Of a stretch of 64,000 nt of DNA, positions 1-11,963 are shown one piece after another. How positions within the stretch are numbered: the first letter of the stretch is position 1; every line of letters begins with the position of its first letter. This DNA comes from Porogramme epimiltina (Eukaryota > Basidiomycota > Agaricomycetes > Polyporales > Polyporaceae), in NCBI GenBank assembly GCA_900155495.1, contig FTLJ01000603.1, forward strand, positions 1 through 64,000. The letters are read 5' to 3'. The notes beneath the pieces are model-generated. The model did not search any database. It was not told the DNA's origin and saw only the letters and a program-made list of their open reading frames with translations. The position numbers and the translations under genes were made by a program.

Positions 1-812
1 CCGTAGCCCCCTCTGCACCCACACCGTCCTCCTCGCCCATCGAGATGTCCACGACCTCCGCCGCCTCGTCCTCGACGTCGCGCCGGATATACACGCCCGC
101 AACAGGGCGGCGCAGCCCCAGCCCGCCCGCGAACGCCCGCCCGCCGCCGCCCGCCCCGCCGTCCCCGCCGACGATACGCCTCTTCTTGAGCTCGCGGATC
201 TTCTCGCGCTCGCGCGCGCGGCGCAGCTCCTCCGGGTCCGGCGGCCCGTCGTCGTCGTCGTCCGAGGAGAGCAGCGCGAGCTCCTCCGGGAGACGGAACG
301 CGTTCAGGACGGGGTCGACGAGCGCGGCGCGGCGCGCGGCGACGAGCTGCCGGAACGCGCAGGGCGGGCGGCGGAGGGGGGTCTGCGCGGGAGGGGTGTG
401 CCGCGCGGCGTGGGCGGCGCGTGCGTCCGCGGCCATGGCGACGAAGGGGGCGGGGTTTGCGCCCTTGAAGAGGGACCAGTCGAGGTCTTTGGGGAGGGGC
501 GGCATGGCGTCCAGCTGCTCGCTCAGCTTAAAGGCGGGGGCGTTGAGCTGAGGGATCCCTCAGAGGGATGTCCGTGTGGGAGGCAGTGGGTGCACGTACC
601 TTGGGGATCAGATCATCCGCAGTGAGGTGAGGTTCTTGAGCTGTTTCATGGCGGAGCTGCTTCAGACGCTCTATGTCGGCGTGCACTCTTTCGAGCGTGG
701 CTTTCTGAGACTGTATAAACTGGTCCAGCGCCTCCAGGCTTCCATGAGGCGTCAGTGCGAGCCGATGCGATGTAGAGGAGAGTACGTACGTTTGGGCGCG
801 TCTATGGTCCAT
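1..812 (-). CDS. Unknown coiled-coil, acidic protein (5' part only)
   Basis: The reading frame runs off the left edge, so only the N-terminal part is present. An intron of about 50 nt (start GTACGTG, end CCCTCAG, near 546-600) joins two exons in frame. The first exon holds a helical, charged segment (LEALDQFIQSQ, then ERVHADIERLKQL). The second holds a proline-rich segment, a run of five Asp near SSDDDDDG, a basic RERKIRELKKRR stretch and a Gly-rich patch. Coiled coil plus acidic and basic low-complexity tracts suggests a nuclear or chromatin-associated protein, but I do not recognise the family. The start is uncertain: ATG at 812 reads straight through, while ATG at 826 (MSPLRWTIDAPK) joins in phase over an intron that contains a CTGAC branch-like site but has a weaker GTACTC donor. 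Confidence 0.5.
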
Positions 813-1293
813 CGCAAAGGTGACATGGAAGGTGAAGAAACAGGGGGAGCAGGTGAGAGTGGTCCTGGGGGTTGCAGAGGTTTTGAGAGCCGAGGGGGAA
901 TTTCGTGATCGAGAAATGGCTCGTTTGGCGCCACTTCAGGGCAGGCACCTCACCTAATCAGAGCCTATTACAACGGACTTCTAGTTCGCTTATTCCGTTG
1001 TCTTACCTCTACTTACCGAGTGGTTCAGCGTGTTCAAATGTGCTCGCACAACCTCGTGCTCCCCTTAGCCTCATTGATTTGAGAGATCTAAAAGCCTAGC
1101 AATGCATCGTCACGCGTGGGTAGCTCGAAAGAGGAGTTAAGAGACCCCCCAAGGTAGAATAGCCTGAGCTCAGAGCCGTACAGTCAGTGACGTGAGCGCT
1201 TGTCCCATAAGCGCCCAATAGCCGCCACCGCTGCGAATGCGCAGAATCCAGATGCCGCCGTCAAGCTTGCAGCCTTCGCACTGCTCGCCCACC

Positions 1294-2777
1294 ATGGCTG
1301 CCTATTTCTTCGCATCTCCCGTCAACGTCGACATCAAGCTAGAAGGAGAGGATGACCGCAAGAAGGTCGAAGTCAAAGCGGACAAGGAGAAGATGATCTC
1401 CTGCCCCGTGTACTACGACGGCGAGTCGGTCTCGGGTCAGGTACGTCCCTGCGCTCCTCGCGTCTATGACTGCGGTAGTTCTTGTGGCCGAACGTGTGTT
1501 GTTCTAGGTAACTGTACGGGTTCAAGATGGGAAGAAGCTCGCGCATGAGGGCATAAAGGTCGAGTTCGTTGGGAGTATCGGTACGTATACGGTGGATTCC
1601 GCTTGTGGACGCGATGCTGAGTCTGTTGTGCTGCATTTGTAGAGCTGTTCTATGACCGCGGGCACCATCACGAGTTTTTGTCACTATCACAAGAACTTGC
1701 GGCTCCAGGGGAAATGCGGCAAGCTCAAACATTCGAGTTCCTCTTCAAGAATGTGGAGAAGCAGTTTGAGAGCTACCAGGGCATCAACGTCAAGCTGCGG
1801 TGCGTGTTCATTACGTGCCTCGTATGCACAATGAGAACTTATTTTTGAATGATTCCCCGCAGGTACTTCATCAAGGTGTCCATTTCAAGGAGGATAGCAG
1901 ATGTTGTGAAGGAGAAGGACTTGTGGGTACACTCATTCCGTATGCCACCAGAGAGCAACAATTCGATCAAGATGGAGGTCGGAATTGAGGACTGTCTGCA
2001 TATTGAGTTCGAATACAACAAGTCGAAGTACGTCTCTTCCCTTTACACTCTTCCACACTCACCACCTTTACGTCTTCCCCCGCCCGTATCCCCCATTTCC
2101 CTCGCTGACGCACCGACTCCCTTCCTCTCTCCAGATACCACCTGAAGGACGTGATCGTCGGCAAGATCTACTTCCTACTTGTGCGCATCAAGATCAAGCA
2201 CATGGAGCTCTCAATCATCCGCCGCGAGACGACGGGCTCGCCGCCAAACCAGTACAACGAGAGCGAGACGATTACCAAGTTCGAGATCATGGACGGCGCG
2301 CCCATACGCGGTGAGTTTCCGTTTCTCCCGCCACTACCCCCCTCCCCGCCGTTCTGCTCGTTTCCCCACCCATCCCGCTCACTTACCCGTCACCTCGTTC
2401 GTTTCTCCGCCACCCCACGTTCGCGCACCTCCGTCTTTCACGCTCGGCCATCTGGCTCACCACGCCGTACTCGGACAGGCGAGACGATCCCAATACGCCT
2501 CTTCCTCGGCGGGTTCGACCTCACGCCGACGTTCCGCGACGTGAACAAGAAGTTCAGCACGCGGTATTACCTCAACCTCGTCCTCATCGACGAGGAGAAC
2601 CGGCGGTACTTCAAGCAGCAGGTGCGTTTCTACTCCCCACCTTCCATTATCGCGCCGTGGGTGCCCCTGCTGACGCCCTCGCCCCTCAGGAAATCACGAT
2701 TTTCCGGATACCAGAGGTGAGCGCGCCTCCTTTTCGATTTGATGGCGAGCTGCGACTGACTGTCTTCGCAGAACTGA
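1294..2777 (+). CDS. VPS26: Retromer subunit Vps26
   Basis: Eight exons can be joined in frame: 1294-1440, 1508-1580, 1643-1799, 1863-2027, 2135-2310, 2479-2621, 2690-2716 and 2772-2777. All introns have GT-AG ends. The protein opens MAAYFFASPVNVDIKL and contains segments typical of the arrestin-fold Vps26 family: FYDRGHHHEFLSL, IEDCLHIEFEYNKS, VGKIYFLLVRIKIK, the GSPPNQYNESETI stretch and the end motif RRYFKQQEITIFRIPEN. Length is about 295 residues, as usual for the family. Vps26 forms the cargo-selective retromer core with Vps35 and Vps29 and recycles receptors from endosomes to the Golgi. The ATG sits in a good context (ACCATGG). The last exon is only two codons (Asn-stop). The gene converges with the tRNA dehydratase gene; their stops are under 190 bp apart. 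Confidence 0.96.
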
Positions 2778-2963
2778 CGTGGACTATGTACTGTAATATT
2801 GTTTATTCACTGGATTTATGGTGCCGGCATCTACGCAGCCCCCCTAGCGTGACTCTGCGCCCAAAGCGGCCTTTTCCAAGATAAAAATGTCTTCATTGCG
2901 AGCGGGGTGTCTCTACAGAGCATCTACACCAGCCCAGCCGGCAGCACCAACGGACCCTCCAGT

Positions 2964-4803
2964 CTACATCACCCACTCCACGAACCTCCTCACCTCCTCC
3001 TGCCGTCTCCTTACGATCTCCACGACCTCAGGCCCCCACACCTCCTCGGGGCTCCGGCGCGCGAGCAGGCACTCAGCGAGGTGGCGCTCCGCGTCCGCGT
3101 GCTCGAGCGCGACGCAGTTGCCGAGTGCGAGCGGCGCAGCGGGGTCCCAGCGCACGAGCGCGGGCCGCTCGGGCACGGCGTGTGGCGGGCGCACGGAGCG
3201 CCCGCGGTGCACGTCGTCGAAGAGCAGTCCGCAGTCGTCGTCGTCCAAAGGCAGCTTGCTGGTGAATCGAAAGTCACGTGTAGGGGTTGCGTGGCGGCGG
3301 ATGTGATGGGCGGGAAACGTAGGGGATAAACGAGGTGAAGCATACATTGGTCAGCGCGCATGTGCGGATTAGGCTTAGCGGGGGACGCACTTTATCTGGT
3401 GCCCGAGGAACTTCTCCTCGCGCTTGTGGAGGTCGCGGTACAGCCGTTCGTTGAATTTCTTGCGGCCCTTGACGGGGAGCGGGTTCGTGATCGGTTTGCC
3501 CGCGAGCTCGCAGGCGACGTACGTCGCGATGTTCAGGCCGAAGATCGCCGGGAGGGGGCCTGTCTCGCGTTTGCGCGTCAGCACGCACCGCTTCGCAGGA
3601 CTGCACCGAGAAGGACGAAGTGGGAAGGAGGTGAGTGGCTATGAAGGGAGACGCACCGAGCACTGGGAGAATGCGCACGCGGAAGTCGTCGAACGCGCCG
3701 AGCTCCTTGACGTTCCCCTTGCGGAACTCGTCCTCGGGGAGCGGGAGGAGGCGCACCTCGCCCGGGACCTCGGTCGAGTACACGACGGGGATGCCGGACG
3801 CGACGCCCTCGAGGCGCAGGCGGCGGCGCACCGCGCGCGCGAGCGGGTCGTACATCGTGTACGAGATGTCCGAGATCTGGATCCGCGTCGGGTCGCACTT
3901 TGCGCCGGAGCCCATCGAGGAGAAGACCTGTGTGTCGTGGAGGAGGGGCGCGTGGGGTTAGTGTGTGGGCCCTGAGGGGAGGAAGTGCAGAGGAGGGACG
4001 GCGTACCTTGATGTTATGGTCGTGGCAGTACTTCAGCAGGTCGACTTTTGTAGTGATGTTGTCAATAGCATCTGCGCATCGGTTTGAGACAAGTTTCTTG
4101 GAAGACCATGGCGGAGCAGCAGCACACCTATTACCCAATCCGCGCCCTCTAACAAATCCCCTCCGGACTCCTTCCGCCAGAGCTCTATGCGTGCGTCGAC
4201 CTCGACTACGCGCGATATCTGCTTGAGCGTGCGCTCGACACACTTGACTTTTGGCGTGCCCACGTCAGCGAGGGCGGCGGTAGCGTGTCTGTTGAGCGAG
4301 GACAGCGTGACCTGATCAAAGTCGACCAGCCGCAGCTTTTTCACACCGCTAAGAACATATGAGTTTATGTTTCGTGGTGGGATTTGAGCAACATACGATC
4401 GCGCAAGCATGACGGCGGCCCAGCTCCCGACCCCTCCGCACCCCACGATGACGACGCTGCTTTTTCTTATGCGTGCCATGCCCTCGTCGCCGAAGAACGC
4501 ATAGTTCCTCGCGAGCTGCTCGCGCACGAGCTCCTCGTCGTACTCCAGCGGTGGCCCCTGCGAGCCGCTCGCTCCGTTTATGTGGATCTCCGGGTGTTCA
4601 TCGTCGCCGTCGTGGTGCACAGCAGTTTGCTTGCCTTTCCGCGACGAGTCGGCCAGCGACCGGGCGATTTCTTCAGCGAGGTGCTGGCGGCGCTGCTGCC
4701 TAGTATACTGCTGGTAGCCCGCAAATGCGGTGGCAGTGAGTGCGGACGCTGCGAGAGCGGTGAGGACGAGCTGGGTGCGGTGAGACTGGAGGTCGAAACT
4801 CAT
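2964..4803 (-). CDS. TCD1: tRNA threonylcarbamoyladenosine dehydratase (Tcd1/Tcd2, E1-like)
   Basis: The protein belongs to the ThiF/MoeB/E1 superfamily, TcdA (CsdL) branch. It carries out ATP-dependent cyclisation of t6A37 to ct6A in ANN-decoding tRNAs. Visible features: an N-terminal membrane segment just after the start (LVLTALAASALTATAFAGY), the ELVREQLARNYAFFGDEG motif, the nucleotide-binding loop VVIVGCGGVGSW, LRLVDFDQVTLSSLNRH, and the later motifs GSGAKCDPTRIQISDIS, DPLARAVRRRL and VVYSTE. A C-terminal region contains PLPAIFGLNIATYV and GRKKFNERLYRDLHKREEKFLG. One clear intron is 4349-4396. The N-terminal membrane segment agrees with the mitochondrial outer-membrane location known for yeast Tcd proteins. 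ATG at 4803 (MSFDLQSHR) is chosen because it directly precedes the membrane segment. A decayed copy lies at 48.5 kb. The symbol could equally be TCD2. Confidence 0.92.
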
Positions 4804-6255
4804 GGTGCGTGCGCGAACCGTCCGCCTGCATCCGTCCGCCCACCCCGCCGACGTCGGGTTCCGAGGGGTTGCGTCATCGCTCGCTCGATGGGGAAATGCC
4901 CGTAGACGCCCAGACAAAGCTCGCCGTCCGATGAGGCTCTTTTGCGTGCGTCCGACTTTCACGTCCTCATCGCCGTTAATGATTCCTGTGCTCGCTTATA
5001 TGCATGCTCGTCGCGCACACAACGGTTTTCTCATCATGAGAATGCGTCGGAATGCCCTCCGGTAATCTCACAATGTCTTCATCTCAAGCCATCATCACGT
5101 CTCGGCCACCTACGGTCTGTCAAATGCCCATGGCTCCTCGCGGACGTCGACTGTCATCCCCAGATGGATTCCTTCATCGGTGTTGATCTCCGCATACTCC
5201 ACAACGTGATGGGTTGTCGTATCCTGGAATACGGTGGTACGTCGCAAATGCCAAGTGTTCCGTGCGCTAAGAAGTGGTCTTTTCGAAACCCTCCCAACCG
5301 CCGGACGACCAACCTAAACGGGTTCTAGCTAAGCGGCCAGCCAAGCTTCGCGTTCGACACGGCGATACTACGGCGTTCAAAGGACCAAGGTTCCGCTCGT
5401 ATGAGATCACGCTCCATGATGCCCGGCCCCACGAGATTGTTCCAATGCCCGCCTGTCGCTTCCGAGGGCCACTGCTGGAGGTGAATATCGACTTCATAAA
5501 GTGCGTCCTTTGGCCACCGCAAGCGTAGACAAGCGTGGCACTTGCCTTCTGCAGTGAATGTTCCGCCCAGTGGTAAAATGAAGGCAGGTGATCGCGTCAG
5601 CGCGCGGATCAACGTCGTAGCAACCATCCGATGTTCGACGTGGATGCGGGCTTTGGACGTCCTCGCCGGCACTTTGTACATGCTCCTCCTCGCAGTTGCC
5701 TCGCAGTCGCCCCGCAGCCTGCGTCCGGCATGCGCAGCGAGGGTGGCGGAGACAGGCTTCCAGAGAGGCTCCGAGGTCCGGATGCATGCTACTTATTGTG
5801 CGGCGGCCAAGGGGGGAATCGTGGATCGCCAGGACGACGGCGGGGAGGGCGGTCTCCAAAGGCGGTACAGCCTCGGCCCTGTTGCCATCGTCGTGCGGGC
5901 GTGTGTTGGCCATCAGCGTGGAGGAGCCCTGGGTCCTGGGAGGCCCTGGTGCGCTGCCCAGCGCCCCGGCGATGAGGCGACCCGCCCCATATTGGGCCGA
6001 GCCCGGGGTTTGGTGTTATCTCACCCCTTCCTGGGTCGTCTTCACGCTCTTCTACGACCATCGCTCCTTCCCCTTCTCCCGGTGCCGGCGTCGCCTCATT
6101 GCTTGCAGCCAGCCTGCATTCCATTCTTTTCTCCCCTTCACGCGCGACGCCCTCGTCCTGTACATCCCCCCGCTGCTGGCTCGGTTTTCCTCTGGATATG
6201 CCATTTGCTTCCCGCCACCTGTGAGCCCCCCGAACCCGACGGACACTCCGGTTAA
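4804..6255. other. Intergenic, no supported gene
   Basis: Two strongly coding regions flank this 1.45-kb stretch. Several overlapping ORFs on both strands around 5270-5900 have no initiation context, no paired splice sites and no recognisable motif. A minus-strand stretch near 5330-5580 (WNNLVGPGIMERDL) has a protein-like composition and might be a gene relic. The end of the region is the 5' leader of the membrane-protein gene at 6256. Confidence 0.5.
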
Positions 6256-9200
6256 ATGGGCGAAATCTGCCTCTCCGTCGCCCCCATCCTCCGCTGCCAA
6301 TCTCTCACTAGGCTCGAAGCTGGCATTCTTCTCCTTCCGCCTGGTTTCGAAATCATATTTGCGATCGTCTTGCTCTGGATCAAGCGCGGCACCGACAAGT
6401 GAGTACAATTCAATTGTTCGCATTTCACACGACACCGGCCTCCAGGCGGGCGACACTCGGGGGAACGCTGAGGGACGGAGGTGAAGGGCGGAATGCGGGG
6501 AGAGACTGTGGGGGTTTGTGGAGGGTGATAGCGGTGCGGGGTAGGATGGAACGGAGCGGATGAGCGGGCGTCGGGACCGTTAGGACGATCGACGCGCGCC
6601 TCGTGTTGAGCAAGAATGGCGGACATGTCCCTCAGAGTTCCCCATCGCCCCCTGCGCCTTTCTCCCAACCATTTCCGCTTCCCTTCACTCGATATTGAAG
6701 TATTATCACCACAGGAAACATGTCTTTCTTGCGACAGAAGTTCTCGTTTACTTCTTCCTAGCCGTCCTCGACCTCCTCACCCACACCATCCCTACCATTG
6801 GACACTCCCTGGATTCGTTCAGGTCTCTCGACATTTTCATCGGTAAGCATGCGCAGTACATTTTAAGAGCGCAGTGTGCCAAACTCTGTTTTTATAGGTG
6901 TCGCATCTTTCATCCCTCTTTTCCTCTACACATTCGCTCTGTACCTCCTCACCGCAACCGAACTAGTCCCATCTCTCCCTACGCGATTCCAGAGCATCGC
7001 AAAATATGTGCTCCTCGCCTTCATACCCCTCATTATCCTGCTGAACGAGCTCGGTTCGTTTATCGGTATCACTTACCGTGAGTAGCACTCCGGTCGTCAA
7101 GGTGGAGCTTTTTAATGACCGTTTACCCCAGGCAGCTTCGGTGGGACAGACGGCATACCCCTCGTCCTCGGCGTGGGCTTCACCAACGAGGAAACGGAAA
7201 TGTTTCTCAGCAGTGTCACCCTCGTCCTCCTTACCGCCTACCAGGCCATCAACTTCGTGGTCGCGTTCTACCGCCTCATGCGTGCGCTCTCCCACCAGCG
7301 CTCCCTCGACGCCAGCCAGTCCGAGAAGGAGATGGAGGCGCACCTCTTCCGCGGCCTGGGTTGGATCGTCGCGGGCACCAAGCTCGGTGCCATCGAGACC
7401 GTCATCGGCTTCGCTCAGGGCGGCTTCGGCATCGCCTTCACGCGCCGCGTGCTCCGCATGCTCGGCCACGCGTGCCTCATCATCGGGCTCGTCAAGGGGC
7501 TCGACACCGTCGAGGACTTCCAGCTCTACTCCCCCGGCGAGGCGCAGCGCAAGCGCAAGAGCGTCCTGCGCGCGATGATCCAGAACCCGCGCTTCAGCAC
7601 CTTCCGCCACGTCGGCGGCCACGACTTTGAGAAGCAGCACGGCGCGCCGAACCCCTTCGACGACAAGTACGCGTCCGTCATCCGCCTCGGCGACCCGTCC
7701 TGGATGCGCCGCGACTACGTCAAGCCCGGAGCCGCTCCCGCCGCGGGCGACGAAGACCGCGCGGCGACCCTCGCCGCGCGCAAGTCGCGCGTCTCGCGCC
7801 TCACGTTCCAGCTCGCGTCGCGCGTGTCCATGAGCCGGAGCAAGGGCTCCCACCGCTCCCAGCGCGACTCGAGCTCGTCCTTCGGCTCGACGCGCCGCCG
7901 GTCGTGGGCCGGCGAAGACCCGGACGCGATCATAGAGTCGCCGCGGGACTCTTGGGAGGACCTCGGGCAGGACGTCGACGTGCCCCCCGCGGAGCTCCTC
8001 GCCGCGCCGCGCACAGCGCGCCAGCGCGTGACGGTGCACATCCGCAAGGACCGCCTCCCCGTGCTCCAGCTGCGCCGCTTCTCGAACCTCGAGTTCCTCG
8101 ACCTCATCCAGAACCCGTTCCGCGACCCCCCGCTGCGCTCGCTCTCGCTCCCCATCCAGGCGTACGAGGGCGTGCAGCCGCGCGTCCCCGCCGCGAACAC
8201 GATGCCCGTCTCCCACATCTCCGCGTCGTTCACCCGCCTCCCCGCGTACACCGGCGCGCCCGCGCCCGCGCCGCCGCTGCCCACCGCGTCGACCGCGCAG
8301 TTCGCGTCGCCCATGCAGTTCGCGTCCCCGCGCTCGCTCCGCTCCCAGCGCTCCCGGGAGTCGTTCGCGGGCCCCGCGACGGGCGAGAGCGCGTTCGCCA
8401 ACTACGACCGCCCCTGGAGCGTGAACGCGCCCGGCATCGCGATCGGCTCGCCCTCGGACAGCGCGGTGAGCTTCGGGTCGCCCGTCGCGTCGACGAACGA
8501 GCCCTTCTCGGACGTCTCGCGCGCGCCGTCCACGTACTACGGCGGCGACGAGGAGCCCTCGCCCGAGGACGACGAGGAGCCGCACGCACAGGAGCTCTCG
8601 CACGCGCCCTCCGCGTTCCGCGCCGTCGCGTCGCCCGCGGAGACGATCTCGAGCTGGGTGAGCCCCGGGTCCGCCGCGGGCCCCGGCTTCCAGCGCATCG
8701 GCGTCATGGCTGCGGCGCTCGAGCTCCGCAGCGAGCGCGGCGTGAGCACGAGCACGACCGCGAGCGAGGTGCACGCGCTCGCGCTGCAGTTCCCCGGCAT
8801 CCCCGCGCGCCCCGGGCCCGCGCTCAGCCGCTCTACCTCGTCCCGTGTGCCGTCGACGTCCGCGTCGTCCTACTCGTCCAAGCCCTCGCGCCGGAGCATG
8901 CTCAGCCGCGAGGTCGTGCCCGACGACGCGTCCCCGACCGACGACGCCTCCCCCGTCGCGCCGATGCCGGCCATGCCGGACATCGCGCGCCGCCCGTCCG
9001 CGGGGAAGCGCAAGCCCGCGCCGCTGCGCACGGCGGGGCTTGTCGACGAGGGCGTCAGTGATGTCGAGATCGAGCAGGTCGTCGACGACGGCTCCGAGAG
9101 CCGCGCTGCTGCCACCGTGGCGGCCCGCCAGCTGCCGACGCCGCAGTCCGCGGGGATGCCGCTCCCGCGGCGCCTGCGCGGGCGCGTCGCGGACGTGCCC

Positions 9201-9512
9201 GTGTCGGCGCTGAACGAGCTCGAGGAGGCGGAGGCGGCCGAGACCGCGTCAGTGTCGGAGCGCAGCTCGAGCGTGTCCTCCGGGGAGCTCGGTGTTGTGC
9301 GCCACGCGTCGCTCGTGCGGCGCGAGGCGGAGGAGGGCCAGCAGGGCCGGCTGATACGCGTGAAGAGCGTCGGTGCGGTCTCTGCGCGCTCAGTCTCGGC
9401 GTCGCGGCGCATCGCGTTCTCGCGCGACAGCATCAAGGTCGAGTTGGGTCACATCGCGCGCCAGGGCGGGATGGAGGTGGAGAGTGACGGTTCGGTTGGG
9501 GCGGCGATGTGA
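6256..9512 (+). CDS. Large multispanning membrane protein, Ser/Arg-rich cytosolic tail, unknown family
   Basis: Four exons join in frame (6256-6398, 6715-6842, 6898-7077, 7132-9512), giving 943 residues. The first 240 or so residues form the membrane part: hydrophobic segments around IIFAIVLLWI (exon 1), LVYFFLAVLDLL, ASFIPLFLYTFALYLL, YVLLAFIPLIILL, VTLVLLTAYQAINFVV and HACLIIGLVKGL. These are followed by about 680 residues of low-complexity, Ser-, Pro- and Arg-rich sequence with many RxxS sites, typical of a disordered phosphorylated cytosolic tail. The topology resembles basidiomycete-specific integral membrane proteins with unknown roles; I cannot name a family. The tail is very GC-rich, so long antisense ORFs occur opposite it. 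The first intron (316 nt) is unusually long for this locus, so a small extra exon there is possible. Confidence 0.82.
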
Positions 9513-10223
9513 GGGGGAGAGTAGATGCGCGCCGCGCTAGACTTTGATGATATGTCGGAGCGGAGAGCACGCTGTTGTTTCTCTGCTAGTTAGTACATTC
9601 CTGTCCGTCTCTTAGTGTAGTTATGGGTTGTAACAACATCGTGTATGATTTCGTTACCAACCTTTGTTTGCTCTTTAATGATAAGTTATTGTGAGTGATG
9701 GACACATACTTACAGCACGAGATATTGTCCGAAAGGCGTGTGTGCCGAGCGGCTCCTTAGCGACGCGTTCCCTTGGAAAGAAGGAATTTTTCGATGGAAG
9801 AGGTCTGTGTACCTAGACCCGATCTTACTACCGTTAGGAGCCTAACAACGTTAGACGTTCGGAGGTAGTTACTTTTTCATACTAGTACCATGCAATGAAT
9901 CCGTAGACCTGGAACTTTCATGAGTAATGGTAAATTGGTTGGAGCATGAGAGACAGTGTCGGGGAATACGGTGCTCACCATATCTTAAAACACCCCCTGA
10001 CTGAGCCTTTCCGGGCTATGCAACTCGCAACTCGGATAGACTTCGAGCATAGTATCCTTGGCGGAGAAGTTGTAAGCCCGCGGGACTGCGCCGATGCCGC
10101 CATTGGTTATACATTATGTTGTGATTCCATCCAGTAATCATAAACGCAACATGCCGCTGCATGATCCCTTCTGAGCCTCGCCGTAATAAGCAGTATGTAC
10201 ACCAGAAAGCCGACCCTCTACTA
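9513..10223. other. Intergenic, no gene seen
   Basis: An AT-richer stretch between the convergent ends of the membrane-protein gene and the small secreted-protein gene. It holds only short frames without splice or start support. A short imperfect inverted repeat (ACTACC ... GGTAGT) lies near 9828-9870; it may form a hairpin, but I cannot assign a role. Confidence 0.5.
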
Positions 10224-11112
10224 TCAGAGAACCATCATAGCCCCGCCTGCGACCAAGCCCAGCGCACCAATGACACCACCGAGGAGAGGCCGCGACACTG
10301 CGACGCCTGCGGCCGCATTCCTGTAACATCGGTACCAAGACGCGGTCAGTCGAACAGTTTCTTCGGCAGATAGGAGCAGCCACTCACGGGAGCGCAGCGA
10401 GGAACGTGGCAGAGGCGATGACTGTCGTAACAGCGCCTGCGCCAGCCGGCGCGAGGGTAACCACCGAGCCGTCGCTCTTAGAGAGCGCGAGGATGGGGGT
10501 AGAGCTCACAACTACCGGAGAGGATGAGGCGCACGATGATCAGCAAAGTTCGAAACGATGTCGACCCAGAGGCGGCGGTGTGGGAGTTGTGTAACACGAA
10601 TCAACTCACCAGCGGTAAACGCAGATACGCCGCTTGGCAGCATCTTGTTCTCAACGTCGAGCGCAAACTGGTCCATGCCCACTTGGAGCGCAGTGACCAC
10701 AGCCTGCATAGGCCCGGTGGGAGTTACGACGACGGGGACGACAACGTTGAGCGTAATGGGCGCTGTGTACGGTACGGTCGTGTGAGCCAGGCAGCATGTA
10801 TGTGGGACCCGGAAGCAGTGGACGTTACTCACCGGTAGCGGCTGCACACGGCAGGCAGGAGGGTTGATACGCAGGTCATGAGAACGTAGCTTGCTGAGCT
10901 AAGGGGCGAATGCACTTACTTGCATTTATAGCGGACTGTATGATAGAGACGAACTGGCCCTCGTCGACGGTGGTAGAGCCTGCCAATGCTTGAGCATATC
11001 GTTGCTTAACTCAAAACACAAGCTATGACTCACTGTCGCGCTTCTCCACAGGAGTGGCCTGAACAGCGAGGACGGGAAGAAGGAACGCGGCGATGATGGT
11101 CTTGAAGTGCAT
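10224..11112 (-). CDS. Small secreted protein, probable GPI-anchored, unknown family
   Basis: Exon 1 (11034-11112) encodes a clear signal peptide, MHFKTIIAAFLLPVLAVQATPV, followed by a possible KR dibasic site (EKRD). Later exons encode an amphipathic helical stretch (DEGQFVSIIQSAINA), a Val/Thr/Pro-rich beta-type stretch (LNVVVPVVVTPTG) then AVVTALQVGMDQFALDVENKM, a small-residue stretch (LAPAGAGAVTTVIASATF), and a hydrophobic C terminus (GGVIGALGLVAGGAMMVL) that ends the protein with no charged residue after it. That tail is what a GPI-addition signal looks like. Length is about 190 residues. A 9-nt microexon (10833-10841) with good donor and acceptor joins two exons in phase. The function is not recognisable; a cell-surface role is an inference from the two terminal signals. 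Confidence 0.72.
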
Positions 11113-11963
11113 GGCGAAGAGTAAGTATGTAAGAAAGAACGGCGGTAAAACAGGCTGCGAAGTGAAGGAGGAAAAAAAGGCCGGGCTGAGGACACAGTCC
11201 TGAGCAAAAAAGAAAGGTGGAAGGAGAATGGCGCTTCCTCCGTGCTGCACTCGGCTTTTGTACCACGCCCCCGTCGTGAGGTGAGCCCCGCATCCCGCAG
11301 TTTATTCCTGTCGCCGTTGTTGCTCATTTCGGGCGCATGGATGCTATTGGGTAAGGGGTCACCGGTCAGCGTTCCGAGACGGCATGGCTCATGAAGCGCG
11401 CTGTGCTCCGGAGTCTATCACGAGGATGCAGTACATTACTTGCTATATTCGGCGCCTTCAGATACGTAACGCGATTTCTCGAGTCCTATCATGACAGGTA
11501 CGATTCCCATGGGGCTATGCTTTCCACGCGTCGAAGGATCTCGGGAAACGAGTGGGGGCTCGTCGGCAACTTTTAGGATGGTGTAGTCTGCTGAGATTCA
11601 TGAGCGTCAACACTCGGAGAAGGATGCCGACATAAAAATACCGTTCACGTATATAGAACATGTGTAAGCTTATAGAATCGCTGCGGACCAGATATAGGCG
11701 AGATATTCATGGAGGCATGGTGTCGGTCTTCGAGTCTTCGGAGCGCCTCATTTCGAGCTGTCGTACGCGGCACGCTTGTGACTGCTGAGGTGATAAGTGA
11801 CACCACGGTTCTAGATCAATGATATTGGTGATGTGGGTACATCGCCTTCGATCAAGCCAAGTCACGGGAATATCGCCACATTCTAAACGACCTGCCATGC
11901 CCGTCATCGCCGCAATTGCATCCGCCTGCGCCTGATGCCTTCAAGAAAATGAGCGCTGTTTGT
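11113..11963. other. Promoter of the secreted-protein gene and downstream region of the first thaumatin-like gene
   Basis: No supported gene. Pyrimidine-rich stretches on the minus strand near 11130-11250 fit the leader of the secreted-protein gene. The rest shows only short random frames. Confidence 0.4.

Noticed and set aside
5542..6484. Open frames of 237 and 262 codons on the plus strand
   Set aside because: They overlap each other in different frames, start without context and run into exon 1 of the next gene, which is read in another frame.
6963..8774. A 603-codon open frame on the minus strand
   Set aside because: It lies opposite the GC-rich tail of the membrane-protein gene. Its Arg/Ala/Glu-rich composition is what antisense of strongly biased codons gives, and it has no family motif.
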